DNA from: Glycomyces niveus
Lineage (GTDB): Bacteria; Actinomycetota; Actinomycetes; Mycobacteriales; Micromonosporaceae
NCBI RefSeq assembly: GCF_017592475.1
Contig: NZ_JAGFNP010000004.1
Span: 124,001-188,000 of the forward strand
Direction: 5' to 3'
DNA: 64,000 nucleotides
The translations under genes were made by a program, and so were the position numbers. Within the stretch, counting starts at the first letter, position 1, and each line of letters starts with the position of its first letter. The notes beneath the pieces were generated by a model. It was given only the letters and a program-made list of their open reading frames with translations, was not told the origin of the DNA and ran no database searches. Below, piece by piece: positions 16,387-24,868 of the stretch.

Positions 16387-17130
16387 TCAGGTGAAGAACC
16401 GGCGTCGCGCGTCCGCGCCGGTCCGGGGCTGAGCGTCCGGGCGGGGCGGGATGAAGTGCGACTTCCCTTGCCACGAGCCGTGTTCGGAGAGGGGCCGGAA
16501 GCGCAGGGTGGTGAACTCGCGGTGGAAGTCGCGCCGGTCCCGTTCGGCCATGGCCTCGTGGTGGCGGCGGGCGGTGTCGCCGCGGTCGCGGCCGAAGACC
16601 ATGCCGGTCATGGCGCGGGAGCTGGTCCAGATCGAGAACGTGGAGACGGTCCGCGGCGGCCGCATGGCGGCGAGCGCGAGGGTCGTCTCGGGGTGGTCGC
16701 GCACTTGGCGTTCGACGGGCCGCCCCCAGCGGATGAACCGCGGCAGTTCGGGGAGGCGCACCCGGGCGAGGGTGACGGCGACGACCGGTTCGGCGGGGTC
16801 GGTGCGGCCGGTCTCGGCGGGGAGGTGCGCGAGCTCGCGGACCTCGCCCCAGCGGCGCAGGTAGGCGAGCCGCACATGCCAGCCGCTGCTGAGCGCCCGT
16901 CCGAGCGGGTGTTCGGCGAGGAACGCTTCGAGCGCTGCCTCGTCGTCCCATTCGGCGAACACCGCGAGGTTGCGCACCTGCATCCGCCGCGGGGACACCA
17001 CTGGTGCGCCCAGTTGCATCCCCGCGAGCACTTCGACATGGACGAGCCCCGGCGCCGCGGGCGCGCGCAGCAGCGCCCCGAGTGCCCGGCCGAGCGGTAC
17101 CCGCGCGAGGTGGAAGGAGTGCATGCCCAT
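16387..17130 (-). CDS. Spheroidene monooxygenase (CrtA)-like protein
   Basis: 247 residues from ATG 17130; TTGGAT six bases upstream is a candidate leaderless -10. The segment AMTGMVFGRDRGDTARRH, followed by RDFHREFTTLRFRPLSEHG, is the recognisable C-terminal signature of actinobacterial CrtA-like monooxygenases, and WDDEAALEAFL fits their N-terminal antibiotic-biosynthesis-monooxygenase fold. True CrtA hydroxylates carotenoids, but no carotenoid synthesis genes are nearby, so the substrate stays open. The frame extends 29 residues further upstream without similarity. Confidence 0.75.
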   Translation of the reverse strand: MGMHSFHLARVPLGRALGALLRAPAAPGLVHVEVLAGMQLGAPVVSPRRMQVRNLAVFAEWDDEAALEAFLAEHPLGRALSSGWHVRLAYLRRWGEVRELAHLPAETGRTDPAEPVVAVTLARVRLPELPRFIRWGRPVERQVRDHPETTLALAAMRPPRTVSTFSIWTSSRAMTGMVFGRDRGDTARRHHEAMAERDRRDFHREFTTLRFRPLSEHGSWQGKSHFIPPRPDAQPRTGADARRRFFT

Positions 17131-17196
17131 GAAGGCATCCAACCCGAAATCAAGCCGGGCCGCGACTCCCCGTCCGCGAAGTGGCGTCGATCCGCG

Positions 17197-17589
17197 ATGG
17201 CGCCCGTCGCCGAACACCGGTCAGGGCGGGTGCGAACGACGCCGTGGGAGACGCCGACGCAGATCGCGGCGATGGCCGCGTACGACCGCCGCCTGTTCGA
17301 GCGCTCGGGCGACCTCATCGCGATGGTCCGCGACGCCGGCCGCACCGAGCCCGAACTCGCCGCGGTCTACCGCGATGCGCGCGGCCGCGCCGACGCCTTC
17401 CGCACCGAAGTCTTCGCCTCCTGGCCTCATGGCGCCCTCAGAACCGATGTGGCCGAATCGGTCGAGGTATACGCGGCTCTGTGCAGCATCGACGTCTACA
17501 CCGATCTCACCGAAACCCGCTCGTGGAGCCCGGACCGAGTCGAATCCTGGTGGGCCGCGGCACTGCCGCGCGAACTCCTCGCCGACTGA
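17197..17589 (+). pseudogene. C-terminal fragment of a TetR-family regulator
   Basis: About 125 codons match only the ligand-binding half of TetR regulators: YDRRLFERSGDLIAMVRDAG, then ELAAVYRDAR, and near the end SIDVYTDLTETRSWSPDRVE. The DNA-binding half is missing; upstream sequence in the same frame belongs to the opposite-strand CrtA-like gene. It is therefore an N-terminally truncated remnant. The ATG at 17197 is only nominal. Confidence 0.65.
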
Positions 17590-17626
17590 ATCGCGGCCGG
17601 CGCCGGCCGGCCGCCACTGGCCGGGG

Positions 17627-18163
17627 TCACGAGCCGGTCGGAGGAGCGCCGTTGCGGCGCAGGCGCAGTGCGATGGCGTCCGCGGTCTGCTCGGGCGTGC
17701 CGTCTATGGCGACGGTGAAGCCCGGTTCGTCGGCCTCGAGCGGTTCGAGGACGGCGAACTGCGAGTCGAGGAGCCCGGTGGGCATGAAGTGCCCGGCGCG
17801 GGCGGCCATGCGCGCGGCGATGAGCTCGCGAGAGCCGTCGAGGTGCGCGAACCGCACGGGCGCTTCGGCACTCGCGGCGATGGCCTCGCGGTAGGCGCGG
17901 CGCAGCGCCGAGCAGGCGACCACGACGGACCGGCCGGCCGCGAGGCGTTCGCGGACGGCCCGGCCGACCGCTTCGAGCCAGGGCCAGCGGTCCTCGTCGG
18001 TGAGCGGCGTGCCCGAGGCCATCTTCGCGACGTTCGCGGCGGGGTGCAGGTCGTCGGCGTCGACCATGTCGGCCCCGAGGCGTTCGGCGAGGAGGTTCGC
18101 GACCGTGGTCTTCCCGGAGCCGGCCACGCCCATGACCACCACCGCGATCCCGTTCCCGCTCAC
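17627..18163 (-). CDS. gntK: Gluconokinase
   Basis: 178 residues. The P-loop GVAGSGKTT (about residues 12-20), [17 protein letters not shown] and [13 protein letters not shown] are diagnostic of the thermoresistant gluconokinase family, which phosphorylates D-gluconate to 6-phosphogluconate for the pentose phosphate or Entner-Doudoroff route. The start overlaps the stop of the mannonate dehydratase-like gene by four bases (ATGA), so the two are translated together and probably serve sugar-acid catabolism. Cytoplasmic. Confidence 0.95.
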   Translation of the reverse strand: MSGNGIAVVVMGVAGSGKTTVANLLAERLGADMVDADDLHPAANVAKMASGTPLTDEDRWPWLEAVGRAVRERLAAGRSVVVACSALRRAYREAIAASAEAPVRFAHLDGSRELIAARMAARAGHFMPTGLLDSQFAVLEPLEADEPGFTVAIDGTPEQTADAIALRLRRNGAPPTGS

Positions 18164-19398
18164 CAGTCGTGGACCGTTCCGTCGGCGAGGCGGTTGTACG
18201 GCAGGTAGGCCTGCACGTACGGGTACTTCCCCGCCTCGTCGGTGTCGAGCTCCACGCCGAGGCCCGGCCGGTCGCCGGGGTGGAGGAACCCGCCTTCCCA
18301 GGTGAAGGACTGCTGGAAGACCCGGTCGGTCTTCGCACCGTGCTGCATGTACTCCTGGATGCCGAAGTTGTGGATGCTCAGGCCCAGGTGCATCGCGGCC
18401 GCCATGCCGACCGGCGAGATGTCCGTGGGGCCGTGCATGCCCGACTTGATCTGGTACTGCGAGGCGTAGTCGAGGACCTTCTTCAGGTGCGAGATGCCGC
18501 CGGTGTGGGTCACGGCCGAGCGCACGTAGTCGATGAGCTGCTCGCGGATGATCTGCTGGTAGTCCCAGACGGTATTGAAGATCTCGCCGATCGCGAGCGG
18601 CGTCGTGGTGTGCTGACGGACCAGGCGCAGGGCCTCCTGGTTCTCGGCCGGGGAGACGTCCTCGAGCCAGAACAGGTCGTACGGCTCCAGGGACTTGCCG
18701 AGCTTCGCGGCCTGGATCGGGGTGAGCCGGTGGTGGGCGTCGTGCAGCAGCGGCAGCTCGGGCCCGAACTCGTTCCTGACCGCCTCGAACACGGTGGGCA
18801 CGTGCCGCAGGTAGGAGCGGGTGTCCCAGTCCTCCTCATTGGGCAGCGCGCCGCGCTGAGCGGGCTCGTGGTCGTACCGGACGCCTTCCATCGCTTCATA
18901 AGTGGCGTTGGAGGCGATCCCGTAGATGGACTTCAGCCCCGGGACGCCGGTCTGGACGCGGATCGCCTTGTAGCCCTGCTCCTGGTGGGAGCGGATGGAG
19001 TCGAACAGCGCCTCGTTGTCCTTGCCCGAGGCGTGGCCGTACGCGAGGAGGCCGTTGCGGGAGGCGCCGCCGAGCAGCTGGTAGACGGGCATCCCGGCGG
19101 CCTTGCCCTTGATGTCCCACAGCGCCATGTCGACCGCGGCGATCGCGGCCATGGTGACGGGGCCGCGCCGCCAGTACGCGGACCGGTACAGGAACTGCCA
19201 GGTGTCCTCGATGCGGTGGGCGTCCCGGCCCAGCAGCAGGGGCACCACATGGTCCTTCAGATAGGCGACGACCGCGAGTTCGCGGCCGTTCAGGGTCGCG
19301 TCACCCAGGCCCGTAAGGCCTTCGTCGGTGGTGAGCTTGAGGGTGACGAAGTTCCGGTCGGGGCTGGTGACGATGACTTCGGCTCTGTCGATGATCAA
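18160..19398 (-). CDS. manD: D-mannonate dehydratase family (ManD-type, enolase superfamily)
   Basis: 412 residues. The mandelate-racemase/muconate-lactonizing fold is complete: N-terminal capping domain, then the barrel with metal ligands in [16 protein letters not shown] and [21 protein letters not shown] and the long inserted loop ([15 protein letters not shown]) match the ManD group, which dehydrates D-mannonate or D-gluconate to 2-keto-3-deoxygluconate. The [13 protein letters not shown] ending is also typical. Operon with gntK, four-base overlap. Some members act slowly and on gluconate, which fits the partner gene. Confidence 0.93.
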   Translation of the reverse strand: MIIDRAEVIVTSPDRNFVTLKLTTDEGLTGLGDATLNGRELAVVAYLKDHVVPLLLGRDAHRIEDTWQFLYRSAYWRRGPVTMAAIAAVDMALWDIKGKAAGMPVYQLLGGASRNGLLAYGHASGKDNEALFDSIRSHQEQGYKAIRVQTGVPGLKSIYGIASNATYEAMEGVRYDHEPAQRGALPNEEDWDTRSYLRHVPTVFEAVRNEFGPELPLLHDAHHRLTPIQAAKLGKSLEPYDLFWLEDVSPAENQEALRLVRQHTTTPLAIGEIFNTVWDYQQIIREQLIDYVRSAVTHTGGISHLKKVLDYASQYQIKSGMHGPTDISPVGMAAAMHLGLSIHNFGIQEYMQHGAKTDRVFQQSFTWEGGFLHPGDRPGLGVELDTDEAGKYPYVQAYLPYNRLADGTVHDW

Positions 19399-19586
19399 AG
19401 CGTGCTCCTAAGCGGGTCGGCCGGGCCTGCGCCCGTCGAGGCCGGTCCGGCGACGGCGCAGCGCGCATCCCGCCGACTTCGGCCTTTCGCGAGTGAACAC
19501 GCCCTTCTCCTCGCCGTCAACCCGGTAGCGCCGGAGCCGGTGGCGAACTCGGCCTTGCAGCGGCGGCGGCCGGGCCGCCGCCCGGC

Positions 19587-19592
19587 TAGACT
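19587..19592 (+). promoter_or_regulatory. -10 element (TAGACT) for the HAD gene
   Basis: TAGACT about 38 bases before the GTG start at 19625, right behind a GC-rich inverted repeat (around 19565-19582). The rest of the 226-base gap between the divergent manD and HAD genes shows no further gene. Confidence 0.4.
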
Positions 19593-19624
19593 TCCCGCGC
19601 AAGCCGACGGAAGCGAGGCAGCAG

Positions 19625-20257
19625 GTGAAGCAGTTCGTCCTCTTCGACCACGACGGCGTCCTGGTGGACACCGAGGGGTGGTACTTCCGGGCCGGGGAGC
19701 GCGCGCTGGCCGAGGTCGGGTTCGCCCCGGACCGCGATCAGTACCTGCGCGACATGGGCCGGGGCGTCGGCATCTGGGCCCAGGCCAGGGCGGCGGGCGT
19801 CGACGAGGCGACCGTCGACCGGCTGCGCCTCGTCCGCGACGGGTACTACCAGGAGTACCTGCGGACCGAGGCCATCGAGATCGAAGGCGTCATGGAAGCC
19901 CTTGCGGCGCTGTCGAAGCACGTGCGCATGGCGATCGTGACGACGGCGAAGCGCGCGGACTTCGACCTCATCCACGAGCACCGCCGCATCAGGGACTTCA
20001 TGGCGTTCGTGCTCGTCCGCGACGACTACGAGCGCTCCAAGCCGCACCCGGAGCCGTATCTGACCGCCTTGGAGCGCTTCGGCGCCGCGAAAGCGGACGC
20101 CCTCGTCGTCGAGGACTCGGCCCGGGGCTTGCGCTCGGCCGTGGCGGCCGGCATCGACTGCGCCGTGGTCCACAACGACTTCACCGGCGGCCAGGACTTC
20201 TCGGGGGCGAGCCACCGTATCGGCTCGCTGGCCGAACTGGAGGCCATCGTCCTATAA
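19625..20257 (+). CDS. HAD-superfamily phosphatase (beta-phosphoglucomutase-like)
   Basis: 210 residues, GTG start 19625. Motif I FDHDGVLVDTE holds the nucleophile Asp and acid-base Asp, motif II is IVTTAKR, the lysine motif is RSKPHPEPYL, and motif III is VVEDSARGLRSA. A C1-type cap lies between motifs I and II. Members hydrolyse sugar phosphates or small metabolites. It stands next to sugar-acid genes but in the opposite direction, so a link is only possible. Cytoplasmic. Confidence 0.9.
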   Translation: MKQFVLFDHDGVLVDTEGWYFRAGERALAEVGFAPDRDQYLRDMGRGVGIWAQARAAGVDEATVDRLRLVRDGYYQEYLRTEAIEIEGVMEALAALSKHVRMAIVTTAKRADFDLIHEHRRIRDFMAFVLVRDDYERSKPHPEPYLTALERFGAAKADALVVEDSARGLRSAVAAGIDCAVVHNDFTGGQDFSGASHRIGSLAELEAIVL

Positions 20258-20316
20258 GGCCGGTCCGCGTCCCTCTTTCGCCGTGCCGGACAGCCTTGCA
20301 CCGCAACCGGTCCCGC

Positions 20317-21147
20317 CTAGTCGCGTGCCCTCGCGGCGCGGATCTGGTCGAGCCATTCGATGCCGAGGCGGCGGCCGTCGGGGAACTCGTCGGTGCGGTC
20401 CCACCGCCAGGCCGTGATCATCGCGAGCATGAGCAGGCGGCAGCGGCGCAGCAGCTCCCGGTCGGCCCCGGGGTAGTGGTCGCCGACCGCGTCGGGGGCG
20501 TGGGCGAGGTCGAACTCGACCGGTCCTCGGCAGCAGGTCTCGAAGTCGATGAACCGCGGGCCGCCCGCGGCGGCGATGAGGTTGCCCGGGTGCGGCTCGC
20601 CGTGCAGGAGCTGGTCGGCGCCGCGCCCGGTGACGGCGTCCCGCATGTCCCGCAGGGTGTCCGAAAGGAACCGGCGGTCGGCGGCTCCCAGTTCGGGCGA
20701 CTGCTCGGGGTCGGCGACGAGCCGCTGGGCCTCTTCGACCCGGTCGGTGAAGTGCGGTGTCGGGACGTCGACCTCGCGCATGCCGGCGTGGAGCCGCGCG
20801 AGCGCCGCTGCGTACTCGTCGGGCGGCATCGTCTGGGGTCCCACGGGTTCGTAGTACTGCCAGAAGGTGATGTCGAAGTCGTCCCGCGCGTAGACGCGCG
20901 GGGGCACGCGCGGATCCGGCGCCGCCACCGGGCAGCCGGCCTCGGCGAGGCGCCGGGCGATGTCGAGTTCGAAGGCCGCGTCGCCGTAGGAGGCGGGCGC
21001 GACCCGGGCGAAGACGTCGCCGGGCAGCAGCCGCAGCGCGAGCTTGTTCGAATCGTGCAGGACGACCGCGTCGTCGGCGGCGAGGCCGAGCCCGGCCGCG
21101 GTCGAGGTCGCCGCTCGCATCGCGCGCAACCGCTCTGGCGTCCGCAT
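20317..21147 (-). CDS. Aminoglycoside phosphotransferase-family kinase
   Basis: 276 residues. The APH/choline-kinase-like catalytic motif LLHGEPHPGN (about residue 190) and the metal-binding FIDFETCCRGPVEFDLAH are complete. The family phosphorylates small hydroxylated molecules, and resistance function cannot be assumed. It is not in an operon: the HAD gene is convergent and the next minus-strand piece is a fragment. Confidence 0.85.
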   Translation of the reverse strand: MRTPERLRAMRAATSTAAGLGLAADDAVVLHDSNKLALRLLPGDVFARVAPASYGDAAFELDIARRLAEAGCPVAAPDPRVPPRVYARDDFDITFWQYYEPVGPQTMPPDEYAAALARLHAGMREVDVPTPHFTDRVEEAQRLVADPEQSPELGAADRRFLSDTLRDMRDAVTGRGADQLLHGEPHPGNLIAAAGGPRFIDFETCCRGPVEFDLAHAPDAVGDHYPGADRELLRRCRLLMLAMITAWRWDRTDEFPDGRRLGIEWLDQIRAARARD

Positions 21148-21207
21148 GGTGCCTCCTCAGGATCCCCGCACACGGTAGCGGCTGCGGCCCGGGCGGACCA
21201 CCGCTTT

Positions 21208-21369
21208 TCAGTCCGCTTGCGCCGCAACCGGTTCGTCGGCGCGGATGATGGACTCGAGCATGGCGTGCGCGGCTTTGAGCTCTTCGATCGACCGGGCCAT
21301 GCGCTCTCGTTCGCGTTCGAGCCCTGCGCCATCTCGTCGCAGGTCGGGGCCAGGCGGGCCGCCTGTCAT
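21208..21369 (-). pseudogene. Possible C-terminal fragment of a MerR-type regulator
   Basis: 53 codons whose second half (LERERERMARSIEELKAAH) looks like the coiled-coil C-terminus of MerR-family regulators. The DNA-binding part is absent. Nothing supports expression. It could be an unrelated short coiled-coil protein. Confidence 0.35.
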
Positions 21370-21410
21370 TCCGCCCCATTGGTGCTTACTCGTCCTGATT
21401 CGCCCAGTGC

Positions 21411-21416
21411 TAGCCT
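21411..21416 (+). promoter_or_regulatory. -10 element (TAGCCT) for the secreted protein gene
   Basis: TAGCCT 39 bases before the ATG at 21455; the ribosome site AAGGGGG follows at 21441-21447. Confidence 0.45.
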
Positions 21417-21454
21417 GCTCGCGACCATCCACATTGATGCAAGGGGGAAACTCG

Positions 21455-21769
21455 ATGAGGTTCGACCGGACCGCCGCGACCATGCTCGCCGCCGCCGCCC
21501 TGGCGACGGCCGGCAGCCTGGCGCTGGCCGCCCCGGCGTCCGCCGCGCCCTGCGGCTGGCAGGGCGACGGCACGCAGGACTACAACCACTGCGGCGACAC
21601 CAACGTCATGCTGACCGTCGAGCACGTCTTCGGCGACGACGACCACTTCTGCGCCAAGCCGGGCATGAACAACATCAACGCCGGCAACTCGCCGTACAAC
21701 ACCTGGCGGACCACGTACGCCTATTACGCCGGCGGGCCCACCAACTGCTTCTACGGCTGGTACCGCTAG
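21455..21769 (+). CDS. Small secreted cysteine-containing protein (DUF6355-like)
   Basis: 104 residues. A clear Sec signal peptide: basic start (MRFDR), hydrophobic core (TMLAAAALATAGSLALAAP) and AxA cleavage near ASA-AP at about residue 32. The mature part, about 70 residues, has four cysteines (PCGWQGDGTQDYNHCG, DDHFCAKPG and GPTNCFYGWYR), consistent with two disulfides. The pattern recalls the DUF6355 small exported proteins of actinomycetes, but I cannot confirm membership. AAGGGGG gives a good ribosome site. Function unknown. Confidence 0.75.
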   Translation: MRFDRTAATMLAAAALATAGSLALAAPASAAPCGWQGDGTQDYNHCGDTNVMLTVEHVFGDDDHFCAKPGMNNINAGNSPYNTWRTTYAYYAGGPTNCFYGWYR

Positions 21770-21793
21770 CGGCCGAGTTCCGGCGGGGCGCGG

Positions 21794-22159
21794 TCAGCCG
21801 CTCCCGGCTTCTGAGCCGCCCGCAGCCTCGCCGGCCTCCGCGATCCGCCGCACCTGGACGACGTCCCGGTACGGCATGATCACCCCGAAGAACCGGGTCT
21901 CGACCGGCGGGCGGGTCTTGGTGATGATCGTCGTCCAGTCGCCCACCGGCTCCCAGCCCCACTCCTTCAGCCGCGAGTCGGGGAACACCATGCCCTGGAG
22001 TATCCGCAGCCGGTCCGGACCGCGGAGGAACGCCTCGTCCCCCGGGTCGCGGACCTCGGCGAGGCCGATCGTGTAGTGCTGACTGAAGCCCTCGCTGTCC
22101 GCGGTGACCACTTGGTCGTGGACGGCCCAGACCGTCTCGGGAAGATCGCTGTCGCTCAT
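21794..22159 (-). CDS. Hypothetical protein, 121 aa
   Basis: Start at ATG 22159 with GAGGTG upstream; the longer open frame above it is a shadow of the lipoprotein gene. The sequence (PETVWAVHDQVVTADSEGFS, DWTTIITKTRPPVETRFFGV) is soluble, without signal peptide or recognised domain, ending in a low-complexity tail. Divergent from the lipoprotein, with a plausible -35/-10 pair in the gap. I do not recognise the family. Confidence 0.7.
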   Translation of the reverse strand: MSDSDLPETVWAVHDQVVTADSEGFSQHYTIGLAEVRDPGDEAFLRGPDRLRILQGMVFPDSRLKEWGWEPVGDWTTIITKTRPPVETRFFGVIMPYRDVVQVRRIAEAGEAAGGSEAGSG

Positions 22160-22190
22160 GGGGGCACCTCGATTCGGGAAGCGTGCCCTC

Positions 22191-22218
22191 AGCGTAGTGA
22201 ACCCGTCACGGTTGTCAA
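22191..22218 (-). promoter_or_regulatory. -35/-10 promoter for the hypothetical gene at 21794
   Basis: On the minus strand TTGACA (22213-22218) and TACGCT (22191-22196) are 16 bases apart, about 30 bases before the start. On the plus strand TACCCT at 22272-22277 may serve the lipoprotein. Confidence 0.55.
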
Positions 22219-22309
22219 TCCCAAAGCGTGCGACCGTGGGAGCGCGGCCCGTACCGAACCGTGCCGCGCCGTACCCTTGCAGGGCAACGGCAACCGAACG
22301 GAGCACCCC

Positions 22310-23485
22310 TTGTCGACACCCTTCGTCCGACTCCCGGTCCTCGTCCTCGCCCTGGTCGCGGCCGCCGCCTGCACCGGCCCCGAGGAGGATCGGCGCGCCT
22401 CCATCGACGATGAGTCCCAGCTCCTCGAGGTCGTCAACGAGAATCGGCGGCTCGAAGCCGAACTCGCCGAGTCCGAGCGCCGCCTCGTCGAAGACTGCCT
22501 CGAAGAGCAGGGCTTCCCCGTCCACGACCAGGTGGAACTGGCGACCCGCTGGCATGTGGCCGAGCAAGAGGCGCTGGTCGAGGACTACCCGTTCGCGTCC
22601 TTCCTGCCCGATCCCGAGGCCGCCGCCGAGTGGGGCTACGGGCAGTGGGCCTACTCCGGCGAGGGCTGGGCGAGCGGCGCCGGCGATGCGTTCAACGAGG
22701 CCACCGGCGCGGACCAGCCGTGGCTCGACCTCGACAACACCGCGTTCGACGACCTCGCTTTGGAGGAGAAGCGCGCCTGGTACGCGGCCTTCGGCGGCGA
22801 GGAGTACGCCGCGTCGATCGGCGCGTTCTCCAGTGGCGCAATGGCAGACGACGACTCGACCGAAGGCGGCGACGACGGTGCGATCGTGATCGACCCCGAG
22901 CTGCAGGAGGCCGTCGCGCCCGGCGGCTGCCTCCTCGAGATGGTCGAGGCGGTCCACGGCGAGGCCGAAGCCGTACCCGCTACGGGCGGGGCCGTGGGCA
23001 CCGTCTGGACCTGGGGGCCGCGCTCGCCGCAGGAGGCCGCGGACTGGGAGGCGCTGCGCGAGGCCTACCGCGAGGCGGTGATCGAACCGGAGGCGGCGTT
23101 CCTCGAGTGCGTGGCCGCGGGCGGCTGGGGCGACTGGGAGTTCGACCGGACCGGGGGCCTCCCGGTCGCGGCGTACTTCAACCAGATCTACTACCCCGAC
23201 AGCGAGATCATCACCGTCCAGGACGGCCTCGTGGTCGAACCCGGCTCGGTGCCCGAGCCGCCCGACGACCTGCCGTCCGACCTCGAATCGCAGCAGGCGT
23301 ACGAGATCGACATGGCCCTGGGCTTCATCGACTGCGCCGAGACCACCGGCTACCGCGAGGCCGCCGAGGCGGCCTACCACCGGGTCCACCTCGACCTGTT
23401 CCTCACGATGGACGAGGAGCTGTACGCGTACCAGGACGACCTGCGCGGGGTGATCGCGGCCGCCCAGGACGTCTTGGGCGGGTGA
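22310..23485 (+). CDS. Lipoprotein of unknown function
   Basis: 391 residues from TTG 22310, preceded by GGAG. The open frame upstream to 22076 has no coding look. Residues 1-21 are a lipoprotein signal (VLVLALVAAAAC, modified Cys at 21), followed by a glutamate-rich coiled segment (NENRRLEAELAESERRLVED). The mature protein is acidic and rich in Trp, Glu and Ala, with repeated CLEEQGF/CVAAGG-style cysteine patterns. It is anchored outside the membrane. No known domain recognised. It is flanked by its own promoter and by the glyoxalase-like gene downstream. Confidence 0.82.
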   Translation: MSTPFVRLPVLVLALVAAAACTGPEEDRRASIDDESQLLEVVNENRRLEAELAESERRLVEDCLEEQGFPVHDQVELATRWHVAEQEALVEDYPFASFLPDPEAAAEWGYGQWAYSGEGWASGAGDAFNEATGADQPWLDLDNTAFDDLALEEKRAWYAAFGGEEYAASIGAFSSGAMADDDSTEGGDDGAIVIDPELQEAVAPGGCLLEMVEAVHGEAEAVPATGGAVGTVWTWGPRSPQEAADWEALREAYREAVIEPEAAFLECVAAGGWGDWEFDRTGGLPVAAYFNQIYYPDSEIITVQDGLVVEPGSVPEPPDDLPSDLESQQAYEIDMALGFIDCAETTGYREAAEAAYHRVHLDLFLTMDEELYAYQDDLRGVIAAAQDVLGG

Positions 23486-23497
23486 CGCCGGCGGCGG

Positions 23498-23527
23498 TTG
23501 ACCGGGACCGACCGCGGTCGCTATGCT
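23498..23527 (+). promoter_or_regulatory. Sigma-70-like promoter upstream of the glyoxalase-like gene
   Basis: TTGACC (23498-23503) and TATGCT (23522-23527) are separated by 18 bases. This starts about 140 bases before the ATG at 23674, leaving a leader of roughly 135 bases with no clear gene in it. Confidence 0.6.
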
Positions 23528-23673
23528 GGCCGCGGCTGATGCGGCCGGCCGCCTGCACCCTCCGGGGGACGGTGAACGCATCGCGATCCGTTCGGCCTCC
23601 CCTCCTTCCCAGCGGCGAACATGACGGCAACGCAGGCACTGGACATGACCTTCGCTGCGAGAAGGACGACCTC

Positions 23674-24216
23674 ATGCGCGATTTCCGCGACGCCAAGACC
23701 ATGGCCAAGACCCTGCGCGCCGAGCTGGAGCGGCACGGGCCGACCGGGCTCACCCACAGCCGCAGCCTCGAGATCGTGGCCCGCCAGTTCGGGTTCGACG
23801 ACTGGAACACCCTGGCCGCCAAGCTCGCCGCCGAACCGGCCCGCCCCGGCGGGGCGGCCCTCGGTTCGCCCGTGCCGATCCTGCGGATCTTCTCCGAGGC
23901 GAAGGCCCGCGAGTTCTACCTCGACTACCTCGGCTTCCGGGTCGCCTGGGAGCACCGGTTCGAGCCGGGCATGCCGCTGTACCTGCAGGTCGAACGCGGC
24001 CGGACCGTGCTCCACCTGAGCGAGCACCACGGCGACGGCAGCCCGGGGGCCGCCGTCTTCGTGCCGCTGACCGGGCTGGACGCGTTCCGCCGGGAACTCG
24101 CGGCCAAGGACTACCCGTACCTGAACCCGGGTGTCGAGGACGTGCCGTGGGGCGCCCGGGAGATGACGCTCGTCGACCCGTTCGGGAACACCTTGCGGTT
24201 CAACGAGTACGACTAG
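23674..24216 (+). CDS. Glyoxalase/bleomycin-resistance-superfamily protein with N-terminal helical domain
   Basis: 180 residues, ATG 23674 with AAGGA before it. Residues about 1-50 (KTMAKTLRAELERHGPTGL, HSRSLEIVARQFGFDDWNTL) are the helical domain seen in glyoxalase-related actinobacterial proteins. Residues about 60-180 are a vicinal-oxygen-chelate domain (FYLDYLGFRVAWEH, MTLVDPFGNTLRFNE). The C-terminal part resembles drug-binding immunity proteins such as bleomycin-binding ones. Whether it binds a drug or catalyses a reaction is unknown. Confidence 0.85.
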   Translation: MRDFRDAKTMAKTLRAELERHGPTGLTHSRSLEIVARQFGFDDWNTLAAKLAAEPARPGGAALGSPVPILRIFSEAKAREFYLDYLGFRVAWEHRFEPGMPLYLQVERGRTVLHLSEHHGDGSPGAAVFVPLTGLDAFRRELAAKDYPYLNPGVEDVPWGAREMTLVDPFGNTLRFNEYD

Positions 24217-24220
24217 GCCG

Positions 24221-24868
24221 CTAGGGGTCGGCGCGGCCGGTGCGCCAGCACCAGGCCGCGATCCCGACCCGGTTCGCGGTGCCGAGCTTGGCCTGGATGC
24301 TCGCCACATGGGTCTTCACCGTGCCGACCGAGATGAACAGCTCGGCGGCGATGTCGGCGTTCGAGAGCCCGCGCGAGACGAGCCGGGCCAGCTCGGTCTC
24401 CCGCGGCGTGAGCGGGTTCGCCTCTGCGCCTTTGCTGCTGCGCGGGGCGAGGTGCTTGAGCAGGCGGACCGTCACCGCGGGGCTGATCAGGGACTCGCCC
24501 GCCACGGCGGCCCGGACGGCCTCGGCGAGGAGCGCCGGGCCCGAGCGCTTGAGGATGAACCCGCACGCGCCGGCCTCCAAGGCGGCGTGGACGTACTCGT
24601 CGTGGTCGAAGGTCGTGACGACCACGACCCGCACCGGCGCCGGCCCGGTGTCGGCGGCCAGCAGCCGCGTCACGTCGAGTCCGTCGAGGCGGGGCATCCG
24701 GATGTCCACCAGGGCCACGTCGGGGCGCACGGAGCGGGCGAGAGCGAGCGCCTGGACGCCGTCGGCGGCCTCGGCGACGACGCCCATATCGGGCTGGGCG
24801 TCGATGAGGCGGCGCAGGCCGCGCCGGACCGTGTCCTGGTCGTCGGCGATGAGCACCCGGATCGTCAC
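24221..24868 (-). CDS. NarL/LuxR-type response regulator
   Basis: 215 residues, GTG 24868 overlapping the stop of the histidine kinase gene (GTGA). The receiver domain has the acidic pair in ADDQ, phospho-acceptor Asp in VDIRMP and Lys in LKRSG. The LuxR helix-turn-helix (LTPRETELARLVSRGLSNAD, then SVGTVKTHV) forms the last 65 residues. Cognate partner of the kinase directly upstream, translated together. The target genes are unknown; the divergent CPBP gene is a candidate. Confidence 0.95.
   Translation of the reverse strand: MTIRVLIADDQDTVRRGLRRLIDAQPDMGVVAEAADGVQALALARSVRPDVALVDIRMPRLDGLDVTRLLAADTGPAPVRVVVVTTFDHDEYVHAALEAGACGFILKRSGPALLAEAVRAAVAGESLISPAVTVRLLKHLAPRSSKGAEANPLTPRETELARLVSRGLSNADIAAELFISVGTVKTHVASIQAKLGTANRVGIAAWCWRTGRADP

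Noticed and set aside
17595..17608. Perfect palindrome GGCCGGCGCCGGCC between the TetR fragment and gntK, considered as a terminator.
   Set aside because: It has no loop and no T run, and such GC palindromes are expected by chance here. A two-way terminator is possible but not supported.
20317..21147. Phosphotransferase genes (20317 and 45375) as antibiotic-resistance determinants.
   Set aside because: The APH fold is widespread and mostly unrelated to resistance; nothing in their neighbourhoods points to an antibiotic.
18169..21879. Very long plus-strand frame (over 1200 codons).
   Set aside because: It runs through manD, the HAD gene and the phosphotransferase in wrong frames and has repetitive low-complexity composition.
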